A DNA stretch of 64,000 nucleotides from Clostridia bacterium (GTDB lineage Bacteria; Bacillota; Clostridia; Oscillospirales; Acutalibacteraceae): contig JAGAMO010000009.1 of assembly GCA_017624675.1 (NCBI GenBank), positions 216,801-280,800 on the forward strand. Reading direction: 5' to 3'. Below the pieces are notes generated by a model, which saw nothing but the letters and a program-made list of their open reading frames with translations, did not search any database and was not told the DNA's origin. Both the position numbers and the translations under genes were made by a program. Every line of letters starts with the position of its first letter. The stretch's first letter is position 1. Below are positions 55,134 to 63,790 of the stretch, one piece after another.

Positions 55134-55574
55134 ATGAATAAGAATTTTATGTTAGAGGCTCTTGCCGAGGCAAAAAAAGCTTATGGAGAGGGCGAAGTAC
55201 CTGTTGGCGCTGTTATTGTTAAAGACGGCGAGATTATAGCAACCGCCCACAATCAAAGAGAACAAAAACAAAATGCACTCTCCCATGCTGAGATAGAGTG
55301 CATTAATAAGGCTTGTAAAATTTTAAATTCATGGCGGCTTGAGGACTGTGAGCTTTATGTAACACTTGAGCCTTGCCCTATGTGTACGGGTGCTATCATC
55401 AATTCAAGAATTAAAACGGTTGTTTTCGGTGCCTTTGATTTAAGGGCAGGGAGTATGGACAGTGTTATAAATCTTTGCGACTATCCTTATAACCACAAGC
55501 CCGAAATTTACGGCGGAATTTTAGAGGACGACTGCAAGAAAATTCTTGAAGATTTTTTTAAAGATAAGCGATAA
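55134..55574 (+). CDS. tadA: tRNA-specific adenosine deaminase
   Basis: TadA makes inosine at A34 of tRNA-Arg(ACG). 146 residues; HAEIE at 51-55 gives the zinc ligand His51 and proton shuttle Glu53, and PCPMC at 80-84 gives Cys81 and Cys84. The distance pattern (about 28 residues) and the following GAIINSRIKTVVFGA are normal for the family. AAGGAAAA precedes the ATG, and a long inverted repeat follows. Confidence 0.96.
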   Translation: MNKNFMLEALAEAKKAYGEGEVPVGAVIVKDGEIIATAHNQREQKQNALSHAEIECINKACKILNSWRLEDCELYVTLEPCPMCTGAIINSRIKTVVFGAFDLRAGSMDSVINLCDYPYNHKPEIYGGILEDDCKKILEDFFKDKR

Positions 55575-55579
55575 AAACC

Positions 55580-55652
55580 CTCTTTCTCAGCCAATAGAAA
55601 TTTAAAAAGTGATACTATATACATAAAAATATTTCTATCGCTTGAGAAAGAG
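55580..55652. repeat. Long imperfect inverted repeat between converging genes
   Basis: Two 22-base arms (55580-55601 and 55631-55652) match at 19 of 22 positions when one is complemented, with a 29-base AT-rich loop. The arms begin CTCTTTCTCA and end ATAGAAAT. It could be a two-way transcription stop, a structured RNA or a small MITE-like element; no T-run follows either side, which is against a plain terminator. Confidence 0.6.
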
Positions 55653-55694
55653 TTTCGACAATATTCACACAAATTTAATACAATAAATGTAATT

Positions 55695-57221
55695 TTAACG
55701 CTTAAAAGTCTGCAAAACTTGTTTTAATTCCACAATTTTCGTAAAAGATAACAAAGACACATAAAGTCCTATTGATAAAACTGCAAAAAGAGATACAAAA
55801 AGCAAATCACTTGAAAGATTCAAAGTTTTTAATAAAGTACCCGAAACAAAACTAGAAATTAGAGAGAAAGAAATTGGGAATACAATTTCTCTAAATATCT
55901 TTAACTTTGCACCGCTGACTTTACACAAACGGCGGACATTTAAAAAACAGGTTAGAAAATTTGAAAAATACATAATGCCGATAAAACCCCTCATACCGCT
56001 TATGGGTAAGAGACAGAGAATTAAAATAATTCTCAAGGTTGAGTCAGAAATCGCGGTGCGAAAGGTAAAGGTTTGTTGGTCTAGCCCTTTCAAAATACCG
56101 TCGGACACACTGTCAAGATACATAAAAGGAACGATGGGGGAAAGGGCGACAAGAAGAAAACCCACATCGGCGGATTTATAGATTAAAACTCCAATTTTTT
56201 GTCCTGCAAAAAGGAAAATTGCACCGAAAACAAAGGATAACAAGGCGGTAAGCCTTAAAACCTGATGGGTAAGTTCTTTGACTGTTGAACGCATATTTTT
56301 TGCCACTGCTTCGCTCATTTCGGGAATAAGCAGAGTAGAAATAGCATTCAAAAGGGTGGACGGAAAGAACAAAATCGGCAAAGCCATACCTTTTATCATA
56401 CCGAACTGCGATAATGCGTTGGCACCGGAGTGTGGGTATCTTGCTAAATTCTTTGGTACCAAGACATTTTCGGCAGTTCTAAGGGCGGTATTTAAATATC
56501 TGCCCGAGGTTATGGGCAGTGAAATTCTGCCAAGCTCTTTTATTACACCGAAAGGCGGATTTTTGCGGCCGCTTAGGCGGTTTAGTGACTTTTTACTTGA
56601 TAAGTAGCAGAGATAAAGCACTAAACAAGAGAGTCCCTCGGCAATGCAGTCGCCTAAAATTACACCTGCAGAGGCGTAGGCAATACCTTTTTTAATAAAT
56701 TTCTTAACCAAAATTAAAACTGCACCAATTCTGATGCCTTGCTCGAAAATTTGGGTCAGGGCGTTGGGGGTAACCCGCCGCCTTGCAATAAAATAACCTC
56801 TGATACAGGAGGAAACACCCATAAAAGGGAGAGAAAGCGGCAAAATTTTAATTGCGGGGAGACTTCGAATGTCTCCAATGATGGTTTTTGCGATAAATTC
56901 CGCTCCAAAGTAAACCACCGCCACCGAAATCAAAGCCACAATTAAGGTAAGCTCAATCGACCTTTTAAAGATTTTAAGTGTGCTTTTTTTGGTGCCAAGG
57001 GCAATTTCTTCGGTTATAAGTCGGGTCACAGCGGTACTTATACCGCTTGTTGCAAAGGTTGATGCCAACATATAAAAGCTGAAAACAAGCTGATAAAGAC
57101 CGACGCCCTCGCTACCGATTAATTGTGTTATGTAAACCTTGAATATTATACCTGCAAACCTCAAAACGAGCGAGGATGCGGTTAAAATAACAGCATTTTT
57201 CAAAAAAACAGTCTTACGCAT
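55695..57221 (-). CDS. SpoVB-like flippase (MVF/MOP superfamily)
   Basis: 508 residues, about 14 membrane segments. It has the family start with an aromatic-rich SSLVLRFAGIIFKVYITQLIGSEGVGLYQL and the later SYLF-type segments, matching stage V sporulation protein B/MurJ-like lipid II or precursor flippases for spore cortex. The start is set at the ATG 57221 because the AGGGTG site is 6-8 bases away; a GTG at 57230 overlaps it. Clostridia can carry several such copies, and which role this one has cannot be told. Confidence 0.85.
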   Translation of the reverse strand: MRKTVFLKNAVILTASSLVLRFAGIIFKVYITQLIGSEGVGLYQLVFSFYMLASTFATSGISTAVTRLITEEIALGTKKSTLKIFKRSIELTLIVALISVAVVYFGAEFIAKTIIGDIRSLPAIKILPLSLPFMGVSSCIRGYFIARRRVTPNALTQIFEQGIRIGAVLILVKKFIKKGIAYASAGVILGDCIAEGLSCLVLYLCYLSSKKSLNRLSGRKNPPFGVIKELGRISLPITSGRYLNTALRTAENVLVPKNLARYPHSGANALSQFGMIKGMALPILFFPSTLLNAISTLLIPEMSEAVAKNMRSTVKELTHQVLRLTALLSFVFGAIFLFAGQKIGVLIYKSADVGFLLVALSPIVPFMYLDSVSDGILKGLDQQTFTFRTAISDSTLRIILILCLLPISGMRGFIGIMYFSNFLTCFLNVRRLCKVSGAKLKIFREIVFPISFSLISSFVSGTLLKTLNLSSDLLFVSLFAVLSIGLYVSLLSFTKIVELKQVLQTFKR

Positions 57222-57280
57222 ATAAAACACCCTATTTTATATATGTTTTAATGTAAAAACTAATGACAGGAGGCGAAAAA

Positions 57281-58519
57281 ATGTCCCCTTTGGCAGATAA
57301 ATTAAGACCCCAAACCATAGATGAAGTTGCGGGTCAAAAGCACCTTTTGGGTAAAGACAAGGTGCTAAGACGCATTATCGAATCAAAGCAACTTCCAAAC
57401 TTGATATTTTACGGTCCGTCGGGGGTTGGCAAAACAACAGTTGCAAATATCATTGCAAAAAACTGCGGAAAGAAGCTTCATTATCTTAACGCTACCACCG
57501 CCTCCACTGCAGATATAAAAGAAATTGTAGCCTCAATCGGCACAATTGATTCCCAAGGCGGAATTTTGCTTTATCTCGATGAAATTCAGTATTTCAACAA
57601 AAAGCAACAGCAAATTTTGCTGTCCTATATTGAGAACGGGGATATTACTCTTATAGCCTCTACCACCGAAAATCCATATTTTTATGTTTACAACGCAATA
57701 CTCAGCCGTTCAACTGTTTTTGAGTTTAAAACCCTCTCAGCCCCTGATATTTGCGAGGTTTTAAGCCGTGCGGTGTCTATTTTGAGCGAGGAAGAAACCG
57801 TAACTATAAGCGACGAAGCTATAAAAAAAATAGCCCTTGCCGCTGCGGGTGATGTAAGACGAAGTCTTAATATGCTTGAGCTTTGCAGAATGTTAGGCTC
57901 TGATATTTCCGACCAGACGGTTGAGGAAATTTTAGAGGGAAATTCTGTCAGATATGACCGTGAGGGCGACCAGCATTATGACATTGTGTCGGCTTATCAG
58001 AAATCTATGAGGGGAAGCGACCCCGATGCCGCAGTTTATTATTTAGGCAGACTTTTAGCGGCAGGGGACTTGCCCAGCGCTTGTAGAAGACTGCTTGTTT
58101 GCGCTAATGAAGATGTCGGTCTTGCCTATCCACAGATAATTCCTATTGTGAAAGCGGCGGTTGATACTGCTTTGATGGTGGGTCTGCCAGAGGCTAGAAT
58201 CCCCCTTGCAAACGCGGTAATTTTGGTGGCAAATGCGCCAAAATCAGTTTCGGCATATAATGCGATAAATTCTGCTATGGAGGATATCGAAAAGGGCCTG
58301 ATTGGTGATATTCCCCGTCAATTGCAGAATAAACACTTCGACGGCGAGGATGCCGCAGTAAAGGGTCAAAACTATAAATACCCACATTCTTACAAAGGAC
58401 ATTATGTAAACCAACAATATCTGCCCGATATTCTTAAACACAAAAAATATTATGAGTTTGGCGATAATAAATTAGAGCAATCTTACAAAGAATATTGGAA
58501 AAAAATAAAAGGCGAGTAG
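57281..58519 (+). CDS. rarA: Replication-associated recombination protein RarA (MgsA)
   Basis: 412 residues. An AAA+ ATPase that acts at stalled forks. LADKLRPQTIDEVAGQKHLLG opens the family, GPSGVGKTT is the Walker A (near 47-55), YLDEIQYFNKKQQ the Walker B, and the C-terminal clamp-loader-like part has GNSVRYDREGDQHYD. I choose the ATG at 57281 (AGGAGG upstream) rather than the ATG at 57263 that precedes the ribosome site. Confidence 0.94.
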   Translation: MSPLADKLRPQTIDEVAGQKHLLGKDKVLRRIIESKQLPNLIFYGPSGVGKTTVANIIAKNCGKKLHYLNATTASTADIKEIVASIGTIDSQGGILLYLDEIQYFNKKQQQILLSYIENGDITLIASTTENPYFYVYNAILSRSTVFEFKTLSAPDICEVLSRAVSILSEEETVTISDEAIKKIALAAAGDVRRSLNMLELCRMLGSDISDQTVEEILEGNSVRYDREGDQHYDIVSAYQKSMRGSDPDAAVYYLGRLLAAGDLPSACRRLLVCANEDVGLAYPQIIPIVKAAVDTALMVGLPEARIPLANAVILVANAPKSVSAYNAINSAMEDIEKGLIGDIPRQLQNKHFDGEDAAVKGQNYKYPHSYKGHYVNQQYLPDILKHKKYYEFGDNKLEQSYKEYWKKIKGE

Positions 58520-58527
58520 GTGAAGAA

Positions 58528-58959
58528 ATGGAAGAATTGAAACTACCAAGAAAAACCCTTTCTCTTTGGAAAATAAGGGTTACTTTTGCAGTTTTAGTGT
58601 TTTTTGGCATTTTCTCTTACTTTTTTCATTCCTTTGACTGGTTTTTGGCCGCAACCCTTATAATAATCTGTCTTTACGAGGCGGTAATTTTATGGTATTT
58701 ACCTGCTCTTTTTAAGCGATACAGTATTAAATATATTAACGGCGCTGTTATAATTGAAACGGGTGTTATTATAAAAACAACCCACATTATGCCGTTCTCG
58801 AAGATGATTTACGCCGAAAGCGTAACCTCACCTTTAGCAAAAGCTATGGGTCTTAGCGCCGTAACATTAAAAGCCGCACGAAGCCGAATGATTATCCCTG
58901 AGATGCCTTCAAAGGATACCGAGCGCTTTATTAAGGCTTTGGCGGAGGCAGAACGATGA
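58528..58959 (+). CDS. PH-domain membrane protein (YdbS-like)
   Basis: 143 residues starting at ATG 58528 (AGGTG upstream; an earlier TTG at 58495 is inside rarA). Two membrane segments (about 17-60) are followed by a bacterial PH domain type 2 with YINGAVIIETGVIIKTTH, and a helical end with SKDTERFIKALAEAER. The YdbS group is usually followed by a YdbT-like gene, as here. Function is not established. Confidence 0.82.
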   Translation: MEELKLPRKTLSLWKIRVTFAVLVFFGIFSYFFHSFDWFLAATLIIICLYEAVILWYLPALFKRYSIKYINGAVIIETGVIIKTTHIMPFSKMIYAESVTSPLAKAMGLSAVTLKAARSRMIIPEMPSKDTERFIKALAEAER

Positions 58960-60383
58960 AAAGAGTATTTAAAGCCCATCCGCTAATGATTTTAACCATC
59001 ATCAAACCCTTTTTGTTTATCTTAATAATTCCCGTTTTACGAGGAGTTGTGCAGTATTTAAAAAACGGCGAGGTTACTCAAATTTTGGGCGTGGAAATGC
59101 TCTTGTTTTCGGCGATTGTTCTTTTCGGCACTGCCAGATGGTATTTTTTTAGATTAACCTGTCAAGAAAAGTATGTAACGGTAAGGGACGGTATATTTTT
59201 TATCCGCAAGGCGGTTATTCCAATTAGCGGTCTGTCTTCGGTGCAGTCGGCACAAAATCCTCTTGATTATATTTTCGGCTGTGTGACCTTCCGTATCAAT
59301 ACCGAGGCGGGAAGCCGCACCAAGACCGATTACAGCTTTAAGCTTAGCCGAAAAGATGCAAATCAGGTTTCGAAACTGCTTTACGGCGAGAAAAGTGGCG
59401 AACCTGTTAGATTTTCCCCTGTTAAAATCGCAATTTTGGCGGCGGCAACATCCTCTGCTTTCACAGGTCTTTTGGTGGGAGTTCCTATTTTAAATTCCGT
59501 TGCCCGATTAACTGGCAGGGGTGTTAATGAGGTGTTAGACCAGATAAACAGCGTTTCAAACACCTTCCAAACCCATTTCCCACCCATAGTTAACACTGTT
59601 ACCTTTATTTTGCTTTGCAGTTTTGCAGTTTCTTTTATATATTCTTTCTTGCGTTATCTTAAATTTAGAATATATCTTAACGACGACCGCGTTGAGGTGC
59701 GTTCGGGTTTACTTGTAATGCTCAGAACATCTTTTAAAAAGAGTTCTATTAATAATGTAAAAATTGAGCAAACCCTTTTAATGAAATTCCTTAAAAGATA
59801 CGCTTTAAAGGTAAATGTCGGCGGATACGGTGAAGCCAAGAGCGAATCTCAGGTGCTTGTGCCTTGCGGTAAATACAAAGAAATTAAGGAAATGTTCGGC
59901 GACTATTTCCCCTTCCTTAAAATTGACGGCAAGAGCCTTAAATCCAGGGTCGGGGCAATTCACCTAAACCGCTATTTCTTCTGGGCGGAAGTGTTTATGG
60001 GAATTTTAATCGCCTTGGCGCTGATTTTAGGTCTTAGATTTGAAGAATTCGGTAGACTGGTTGCTTTTGTGACCTTTATATTAGGTTTTATAATCCTTTA
60101 TTACACCTATCTTTGCTATAACGAGTATAGATACTGTCAAGTGAGTTTTGGCAACACTGTTTATGCGAGAGGTAAAAAAGGTCTTAGAAAATGCCGTTTC
60201 TTCTGCCCTAAGGATAAAGTTGGAGAAATAAAACTTTATAGATATCCCTTTGACCCGCTTTATAAAACCTGTAATGTAAGAATAATAACTCGTAGCGAAA
60301 CGGCAGATAATCTCCTTGTTCGCCATGTGGTTTATGAGGATACCAAGAAAGCCATTTTTGACTGTTTTGGCATAAACGAGTAA
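58956..60383 (+). CDS. PH-domain membrane protein (YdbT-like)
   Basis: 475 residues. Membrane segments occur at about 9-26, 42-56, 150-175, 213-230 and 340-385, interspersed with two or three bPH2 repeats (RDGIFFIRKAVIPISGLSSVQ; EVRSGLLVMLRTSFKKSSINNVK; FGNTVYARGKKGL). It overlaps the 143-residue YdbS-like partner by 4 bases, so they are coupled. In other Firmicutes this pair affects envelope stress tolerance, but the mechanism is unknown. Confidence 0.82.
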   Translation: MKRVFKAHPLMILTIIKPFLFILIIPVLRGVVQYLKNGEVTQILGVEMLLFSAIVLFGTARWYFFRLTCQEKYVTVRDGIFFIRKAVIPISGLSSVQSAQNPLDYIFGCVTFRINTEAGSRTKTDYSFKLSRKDANQVSKLLYGEKSGEPVRFSPVKIAILAAATSSAFTGLLVGVPILNSVARLTGRGVNEVLDQINSVSNTFQTHFPPIVNTVTFILLCSFAVSFIYSFLRYLKFRIYLNDDRVEVRSGLLVMLRTSFKKSSINNVKIEQTLLMKFLKRYALKVNVGGYGEAKSESQVLVPCGKYKEIKEMFGDYFPFLKIDGKSLKSRVGAIHLNRYFFWAEVFMGILIALALILGLRFEEFGRLVAFVTFILGFIILYYTYLCYNEYRYCQVSFGNTVYARGKKGLRKCRFFCPKDKVGEIKLYRYPFDPLYKTCNVRIITRSETADNLLVRHVVYEDTKKAIFDCFGINE

Positions 60384-60392
60384 ATTTTACAC

Positions 60393-60432
60393 AAAATAGT
60401 AGTGTTTCACGTGAAACACTACTATTTTTATT
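60393..60432 (+). terminator. 36-base perfect palindrome: terminator containing parS1
   Basis: Bases 60393-60410 pair perfectly with 60411-60428, and TTTTATTT follows. The centre is a parS site. As RNA this gives a long hairpin with a T-run, so it can stop the upstream PH-protein transcript. Confidence 0.8.
60403..60418. other. parS: parS site 1 (Spo0J/ParB binding)
   Basis: TGTTTCACGTGAAACA, the exact 16-base consensus, about 490 bases before soj and about 14 kb from the proposed oriC. ParB nucleates here and spreads, giving the origin-domain complex that Soj and condensin use. Confidence 0.93.
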
Positions 60433-60442
60433 TGGAGTTGTT

Positions 60443-60811
60443 ATGGAAATTTTACTTAACTGTTTAAAAGCGTTTTTGGTGGGCGGTGCAATTTGCCTTG
60501 TGGGTCAGGTGCTGATAGACTATACAAAGCTCACACCCGCCCGAATACTTGTATCCTATGTGGTTGCGGGGGTTGTGCTGACCGCCATCGGTTGTTATGA
60601 GCCGATAGTTGCCTTTGCGGGTGCAGGTGCAACGGTGCCGCTTACAGGATTTGGATACAGTCTTGCAAAGGGTGTAGAGGCGGCGATTTTGGAATACGGA
60701 CTAATCGGAGCCCTTTCGGGCGGTCTTACAGCCACATCGGCGGGTATCGCCGCCGCAGTTTTCTTTGGACTTTTGATGGCGCTTCTCTTCAGACCGGGGG
60801 ACAAAACCTAA
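60443..60811 (+). CDS. spoVAE: Stage V sporulation protein AE
   Basis: 122 residues, mostly hydrophobic, with three to four membrane segments rich in Gly and Ala (FLVGGAICLVGQVLIDYT; PLTGFGYSLAKGVEA; LSGGLTATSAGIAAA). SpoVA proteins form the channel that moves dipicolinic acid into and out of spores. In most spore formers spoVAC-AD-AE are together; here AE stands alone between two parS sites. The similarity of AC and AE means assignment to AE rests on the sequence pattern at the C-terminus. TTTGGAG precedes the ATG. Confidence 0.88.
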   Translation: MEILLNCLKAFLVGGAICLVGQVLIDYTKLTPARILVSYVVAGVVLTAIGCYEPIVAFAGAGATVPLTGFGYSLAKGVEAAILEYGLIGALSGGLTATSAGIAAAVFFGLLMALLFRPGDKT

Positions 60812-60820
60812 CTTACCCAC

Positions 60821-60849
60821 TTTACAAACTCCTTTGTTGCTGATATAAT
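60821..60849 (+). promoter_or_regulatory. Sigma-A promoter of soj-spo0J
   Basis: TTTACA (60821-60826), 17 bases, TATAAT (60844-60849). The transcript would begin near 60856, so the parS site at 60878 lies in its leader. Confidence 0.78.
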
Positions 60850-60877
60850 AAAAAACATCAAGATAAATCGATAAAGA

Positions 60878-60893
60878 TGTTTCACGTGAAACA
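60878..60893. other. parS: parS site 2, in the soj leader
   Basis: A second exact TGTTTCACGTGAAACA. Its last A is the first base of the AAAGGAG ribosome site of soj (60893-60899). ParB bound here could limit transcription of soj-spo0J. Confidence 0.93.
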
Positions 60894-60905
60894 AAGGAGT
60901 AAAAA

Positions 60906-61676
60906 ATGGGTAAAATCATCTCCATAGTTAATCAAAAAGGCGGAGTTGGAAAGACAACAACCGCTGTAAACCTTGCCGCCGCAGTGGGAATGGAGGGCAA
61001 AAAGGTCCTTTTGGTGGACGCCGACCCCCAAGGAAACACCACAAGCGGATACGGAATAAATAAAAAGAAAGTTGCTTTAACCTCTTATGATTTGTTAATC
61101 GGCAAAGCCACCGCCGACAAGGCTTTGGTAAAAACCGAGTTTAAAAATGTTGATGTTGTCCCCGCATCTATTGATTTGGCGGCGGCAGAGGTCGATTTAA
61201 TTGAAATCGAGCGCCGTGAGGCACAACTTAAAATGGCTCTTTCCACCGTAAGAGAGAGCTATGACTACATATTTATTGACTGTCCGCCATCTTTGGGACT
61301 CATAACCGTAAATGCCTTGAACGCCAGTGACACTGTGATTGTTCCTATACAGTGCGAATATTTTGCCCTTGAGGGTTTGTCTCAGCTTATGGCAACCGTT
61401 CGTCAGGTAAAACGCCTTTATAATCCAACCTTGGAACTTGAGGGCATAATTCTTACCATGTTTGACGGCAGACTTAACCTCACACATCAGGTTGTAGCTG
61501 AAATCAAGAAATACTTTGCAAATAAGCTCTATAAAACACCGATACCTCGCGCAGTCCGCCTTTCTGAGGCGCCAAGCTACGGTATGCCTATTCAGTATTA
61601 TGACAAGCGCTCTAAAGGTGCCTCCGCATATACCGATTTGGCAAAAGAATTTTTGAAGAAAAACAGGAGAATGTAA
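60906..61676 (+). CDS. soj: Chromosome partitioning ATPase Soj/ParA
   Basis: 256 residues. The deviant Walker A QKGGVGKTT is at 10-18, LLVDADPQGNTTSGYG follows, and FIDCPPSLGLITVNAL is Walker B. Soj binds DNA as an ATP dimer and is stimulated by Spo0J to segregate the origin; it can also regulate DnaA. The N-terminal ~10 residues are short, as in Soj. It is followed by spo0J after one base. Confidence 0.96.
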   Translation: MGKIISIVNQKGGVGKTTTAVNLAAAVGMEGKKVLLVDADPQGNTTSGYGINKKKVALTSYDLLIGKATADKALVKTEFKNVDVVPASIDLAAAEVDLIEIERREAQLKMALSTVRESYDYIFIDCPPSLGLITVNALNASDTVIVPIQCEYFALEGLSQLMATVRQVKRLYNPTLELEGIILTMFDGRLNLTHQVVAEIKKYFANKLYKTPIPRAVRLSEAPSYGMPIQYYDKRSKGASAYTDLAKEFLKKNRRM

Positions 61677-61677
61677 A

Positions 61678-62523
61678 ATGGCTTTAAAGAACAGAGGCCT
61701 CGGCAGAGGAATTGAAAGCATTTTCGATGAGAATTCTACATACAGCGAGAAAATCGTAACACTTAATATAAATGATATAGAGCCTAACAGAAATCAGCCC
61801 CGTAAAGATTTTGATGACGAGGCGCTAAACAGCCTTGCTGAAAGTATTTCTCAACACGGACTTATTCAACCTATCGTTGTTCGTTCTACAATTGGCGGGG
61901 GATATACAATTATTGCGGGTGAACGCCGTTGGAGAGCCAGTCGTTTGGCAGGTCTTACCGAAATCCCCGTTGTTATAAAGGATACCGACGAGCAGAGCCT
62001 TATGGAAATGGCGCTTGTTGAGAATTTACAGCGCGAGGATTTAAATGCTGTTGAAGAGGCTTTGGGTTATAAATCACTAATTGACAATTTCGGTCTCACT
62101 CAAGAAGAGGTTGCAACCAAAATGGCAAAATCAAGAAGTGCTGTTGCCAACGCTTTGCGACTTTTGAACCTAAATGACGAGGAATTAGAGGCTTTGCGCT
62201 ACGGCAAAATTACCGCAGGTCACGCAAGAGCGCTCTTATCGGTAGAGGATGCCGAGACACGCACTCAGATGCTCGAAATGGCGCTTAGCGGCGCCTCTGT
62301 GCGCGGACTCGAGAAATTTGCCGCCTCTCTCAAAAAATCAAAGGCAACACCACCTGCAGCCTCTAGAAAGAATACCTTTTACAGCGAGGTTGAGCTTTCT
62401 CTTAAAAATGAACTCCACCGCAAGGTTAACATAACAACCACAGGACAGGGCAGAGGAAAATTGACAATAGAGTTTTTCTCAGATGAGGAGCTTTCCGAGT
62501 TTGCAAGAAAACTTGCTAAGTAA
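61678..62523 (+). CDS. spo0J: Chromosome partitioning protein Spo0J/ParB
   Basis: 281 residues. Basic N-terminus (LGRGIESIF, Soj-interacting), the CTP-binding ParB/Srx-like domain with GERRWRASRLAG at 81-92, a helix-turn-helix region about 139-165 (LTQEEVATKMAKSRSAVANAL) that reads parS, and a C-terminal dimer domain (about 230-281). A 281-residue length is usual. Confidence 0.96.
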   Translation: MALKNRGLGRGIESIFDENSTYSEKIVTLNINDIEPNRNQPRKDFDDEALNSLAESISQHGLIQPIVVRSTIGGGYTIIAGERRWRASRLAGLTEIPVVIKDTDEQSLMEMALVENLQREDLNAVEEALGYKSLIDNFGLTQEEVATKMAKSRSAVANALRLLNLNDEELEALRYGKITAGHARALLSVEDAETRTQMLEMALSGASVRGLEKFAASLKKSKATPPAASRKNTFYSEVELSLKNELHRKVNITTTGQGRGKLTIEFFSDEELSEFARKLAK

Positions 62524-62632
62524 TATATGACGAAAAGATTAAAAAAGATTTACCCCTGCCGCCATTTCAGGCGCAGACCGCCCCCGAATGTATCGGAGTT
62601 TTAATGAATTCTAATATTTTCGGAGGTTAAAA
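62524..62632 (+). other. Leader of the DMT gene, with a GC-rich hairpin
   Basis: 109 bases. CTGCCGCC and GGCGCAG around 62557-62577 can pair (one bulge). I see no -35/-10 pair or known riboswitch signature, so the role is not assigned. Confidence 0.3.
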
Positions 62633-63613
62633 ATGTTATATTATATTTTATCAATATTGGCCCTCCTTTGTTGGAGTGGCTCAGACCTTTTCTCAAAAAT
62701 GGGTACCCGTGAGCGTGACAAAAACAGCCACTGGAAGGTTGTTTTTGCCGTTGGTCTAATAATGGGAATACATTTCTTTATAACCCTCATCGGCGGCGCT
62801 ATAATTGACAGCACCGTGGGAGTTGAGGGCGTTCACAAGATGGTTGCAAGTCTCTTTTACACTGACTTCAAAATGATGGACTTTGTAACCTATCTCCCGA
62901 TAGCAGGACTTTACATATTCGCAATGGTTTTGGGCTATATCAGTCTCAGATATATCGAACTTTCAATTTCTTCCCCAATTTGTAATTCTTCGGGCGCCTT
63001 GGCATTCCTTTTGTGCCTTGTATTTGGCATTTTCTCCCTTGACGAGATAACCGTTACCACCGTTGTTGGTATTGTGATGATAACCGTTGGTATTGTGGCA
63101 TTAGGCTTTGTCGAGCAAAACGAGGATGAAGAGGTTAAAAAGGCAAGACAGGAGAGGGCAAACCGTAAATACACCAAGAGCATTCTGGCTTTCTTGCTTC
63201 CTATTTTGTATCTTGTAATTGATGCTTTGGGTACTGCGGGGGACGAATTCCTTTTCTCTGACAGTTTTATCGAGAAAACAGGAATTGAAATCAGCGACTA
63301 TGCCGCAAACTCTGCTTTCGAGCTTACTTTCTTTGTTTGTGCAATTTTCGCCTTTATTTGGATTAAGCTTGTTAAGAAAGATGTTCTCTTTAAAGGCAAT
63401 AAACACCTCTTCTTTGGCGGACTTTGTGAAACCATCGGTCAGGTGTTCTATATGGCAGTTATGTTCAGTGATTTCTCAGCAGGTATGGTTATCATTTCGG
63501 CTTACTGTGCAATTTCAGTTCTTTGGAGCAGAATTTTCTTAAAAGAAAAAATGTCATGGAAGCATTATGCTGTTATCGCACTCGTAATTACGGGTATAGT
63601 AATACTTGGATAA
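62633..63613 (+). CDS. DMT-superfamily (EamA-like) transporter
   Basis: 326 residues with ten membrane segments arranged as two EamA-like halves joined by a charged loop (about 162-185: EQNEDEEVKKARQE). LLCWSGSDLFSKMGTRERDKNS near the N-terminus and the glycine-rich second half are typical of drug/metabolite exporters. The substrate is unknown. CGGAGG lies 7 bases upstream of the ATG. A terminator follows at once. Confidence 0.85.
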   Translation: MLYYILSILALLCWSGSDLFSKMGTRERDKNSHWKVVFAVGLIMGIHFFITLIGGAIIDSTVGVEGVHKMVASLFYTDFKMMDFVTYLPIAGLYIFAMVLGYISLRYIELSISSPICNSSGALAFLLCLVFGIFSLDEITVTTVVGIVMITVGIVALGFVEQNEDEEVKKARQERANRKYTKSILAFLLPILYLVIDALGTAGDEFLFSDSFIEKTGIEISDYAANSAFELTFFVCAIFAFIWIKLVKKDVLFKGNKHLFFGGLCETIGQVFYMAVMFSDFSAGMVIISAYCAISVLWSRIFLKEKMSWKHYAVIALVITGIVILG

Positions 63614-63640
63614 TTAAAATAATATACACATTATATATAT

Positions 63641-63668
63641 AAGGGGGCATTTTGCTCCCTTATTTTTT
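63641..63668 (+). terminator. Rho-independent terminator after the DMT gene
   Basis: AAGGGGGCA pairs with TGCTCCCTT (one G-U pair) around TTT, followed by ATTTTTTA. Confidence 0.85.
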
Positions 63669-63761
63669 ACTGTCGAAATGTGGTCGAAAAATGGCTTAAC
63701 CCCAAGATATTGTGCCAAAAAAAGCAATAAAAAATTTTTCAAAAAAGTTTTAAAAAAAGTG

Positions 63762-63790
63762 TTGACAAAGCTGGATTGGTGTGGTATTAT
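63762..63790 (+). promoter_or_regulatory. Promoter of the ribosomal RNA operon
   Basis: TTGACA (63762-63767), a 17-base spacer, and TATTAT (63785-63790), overlapping a TATAAT three bases further on. This consensus-like sigma-A promoter is about 195 bases before the 16S gene. The sequence GGCGC just after it may be a discriminator. Confidence 0.85.

Noticed and set aside
61197-61721. A 174-codon minus-strand ORF opposite soj
   Set aside because: It overlaps conserved soj codons and has no recognisable domain.
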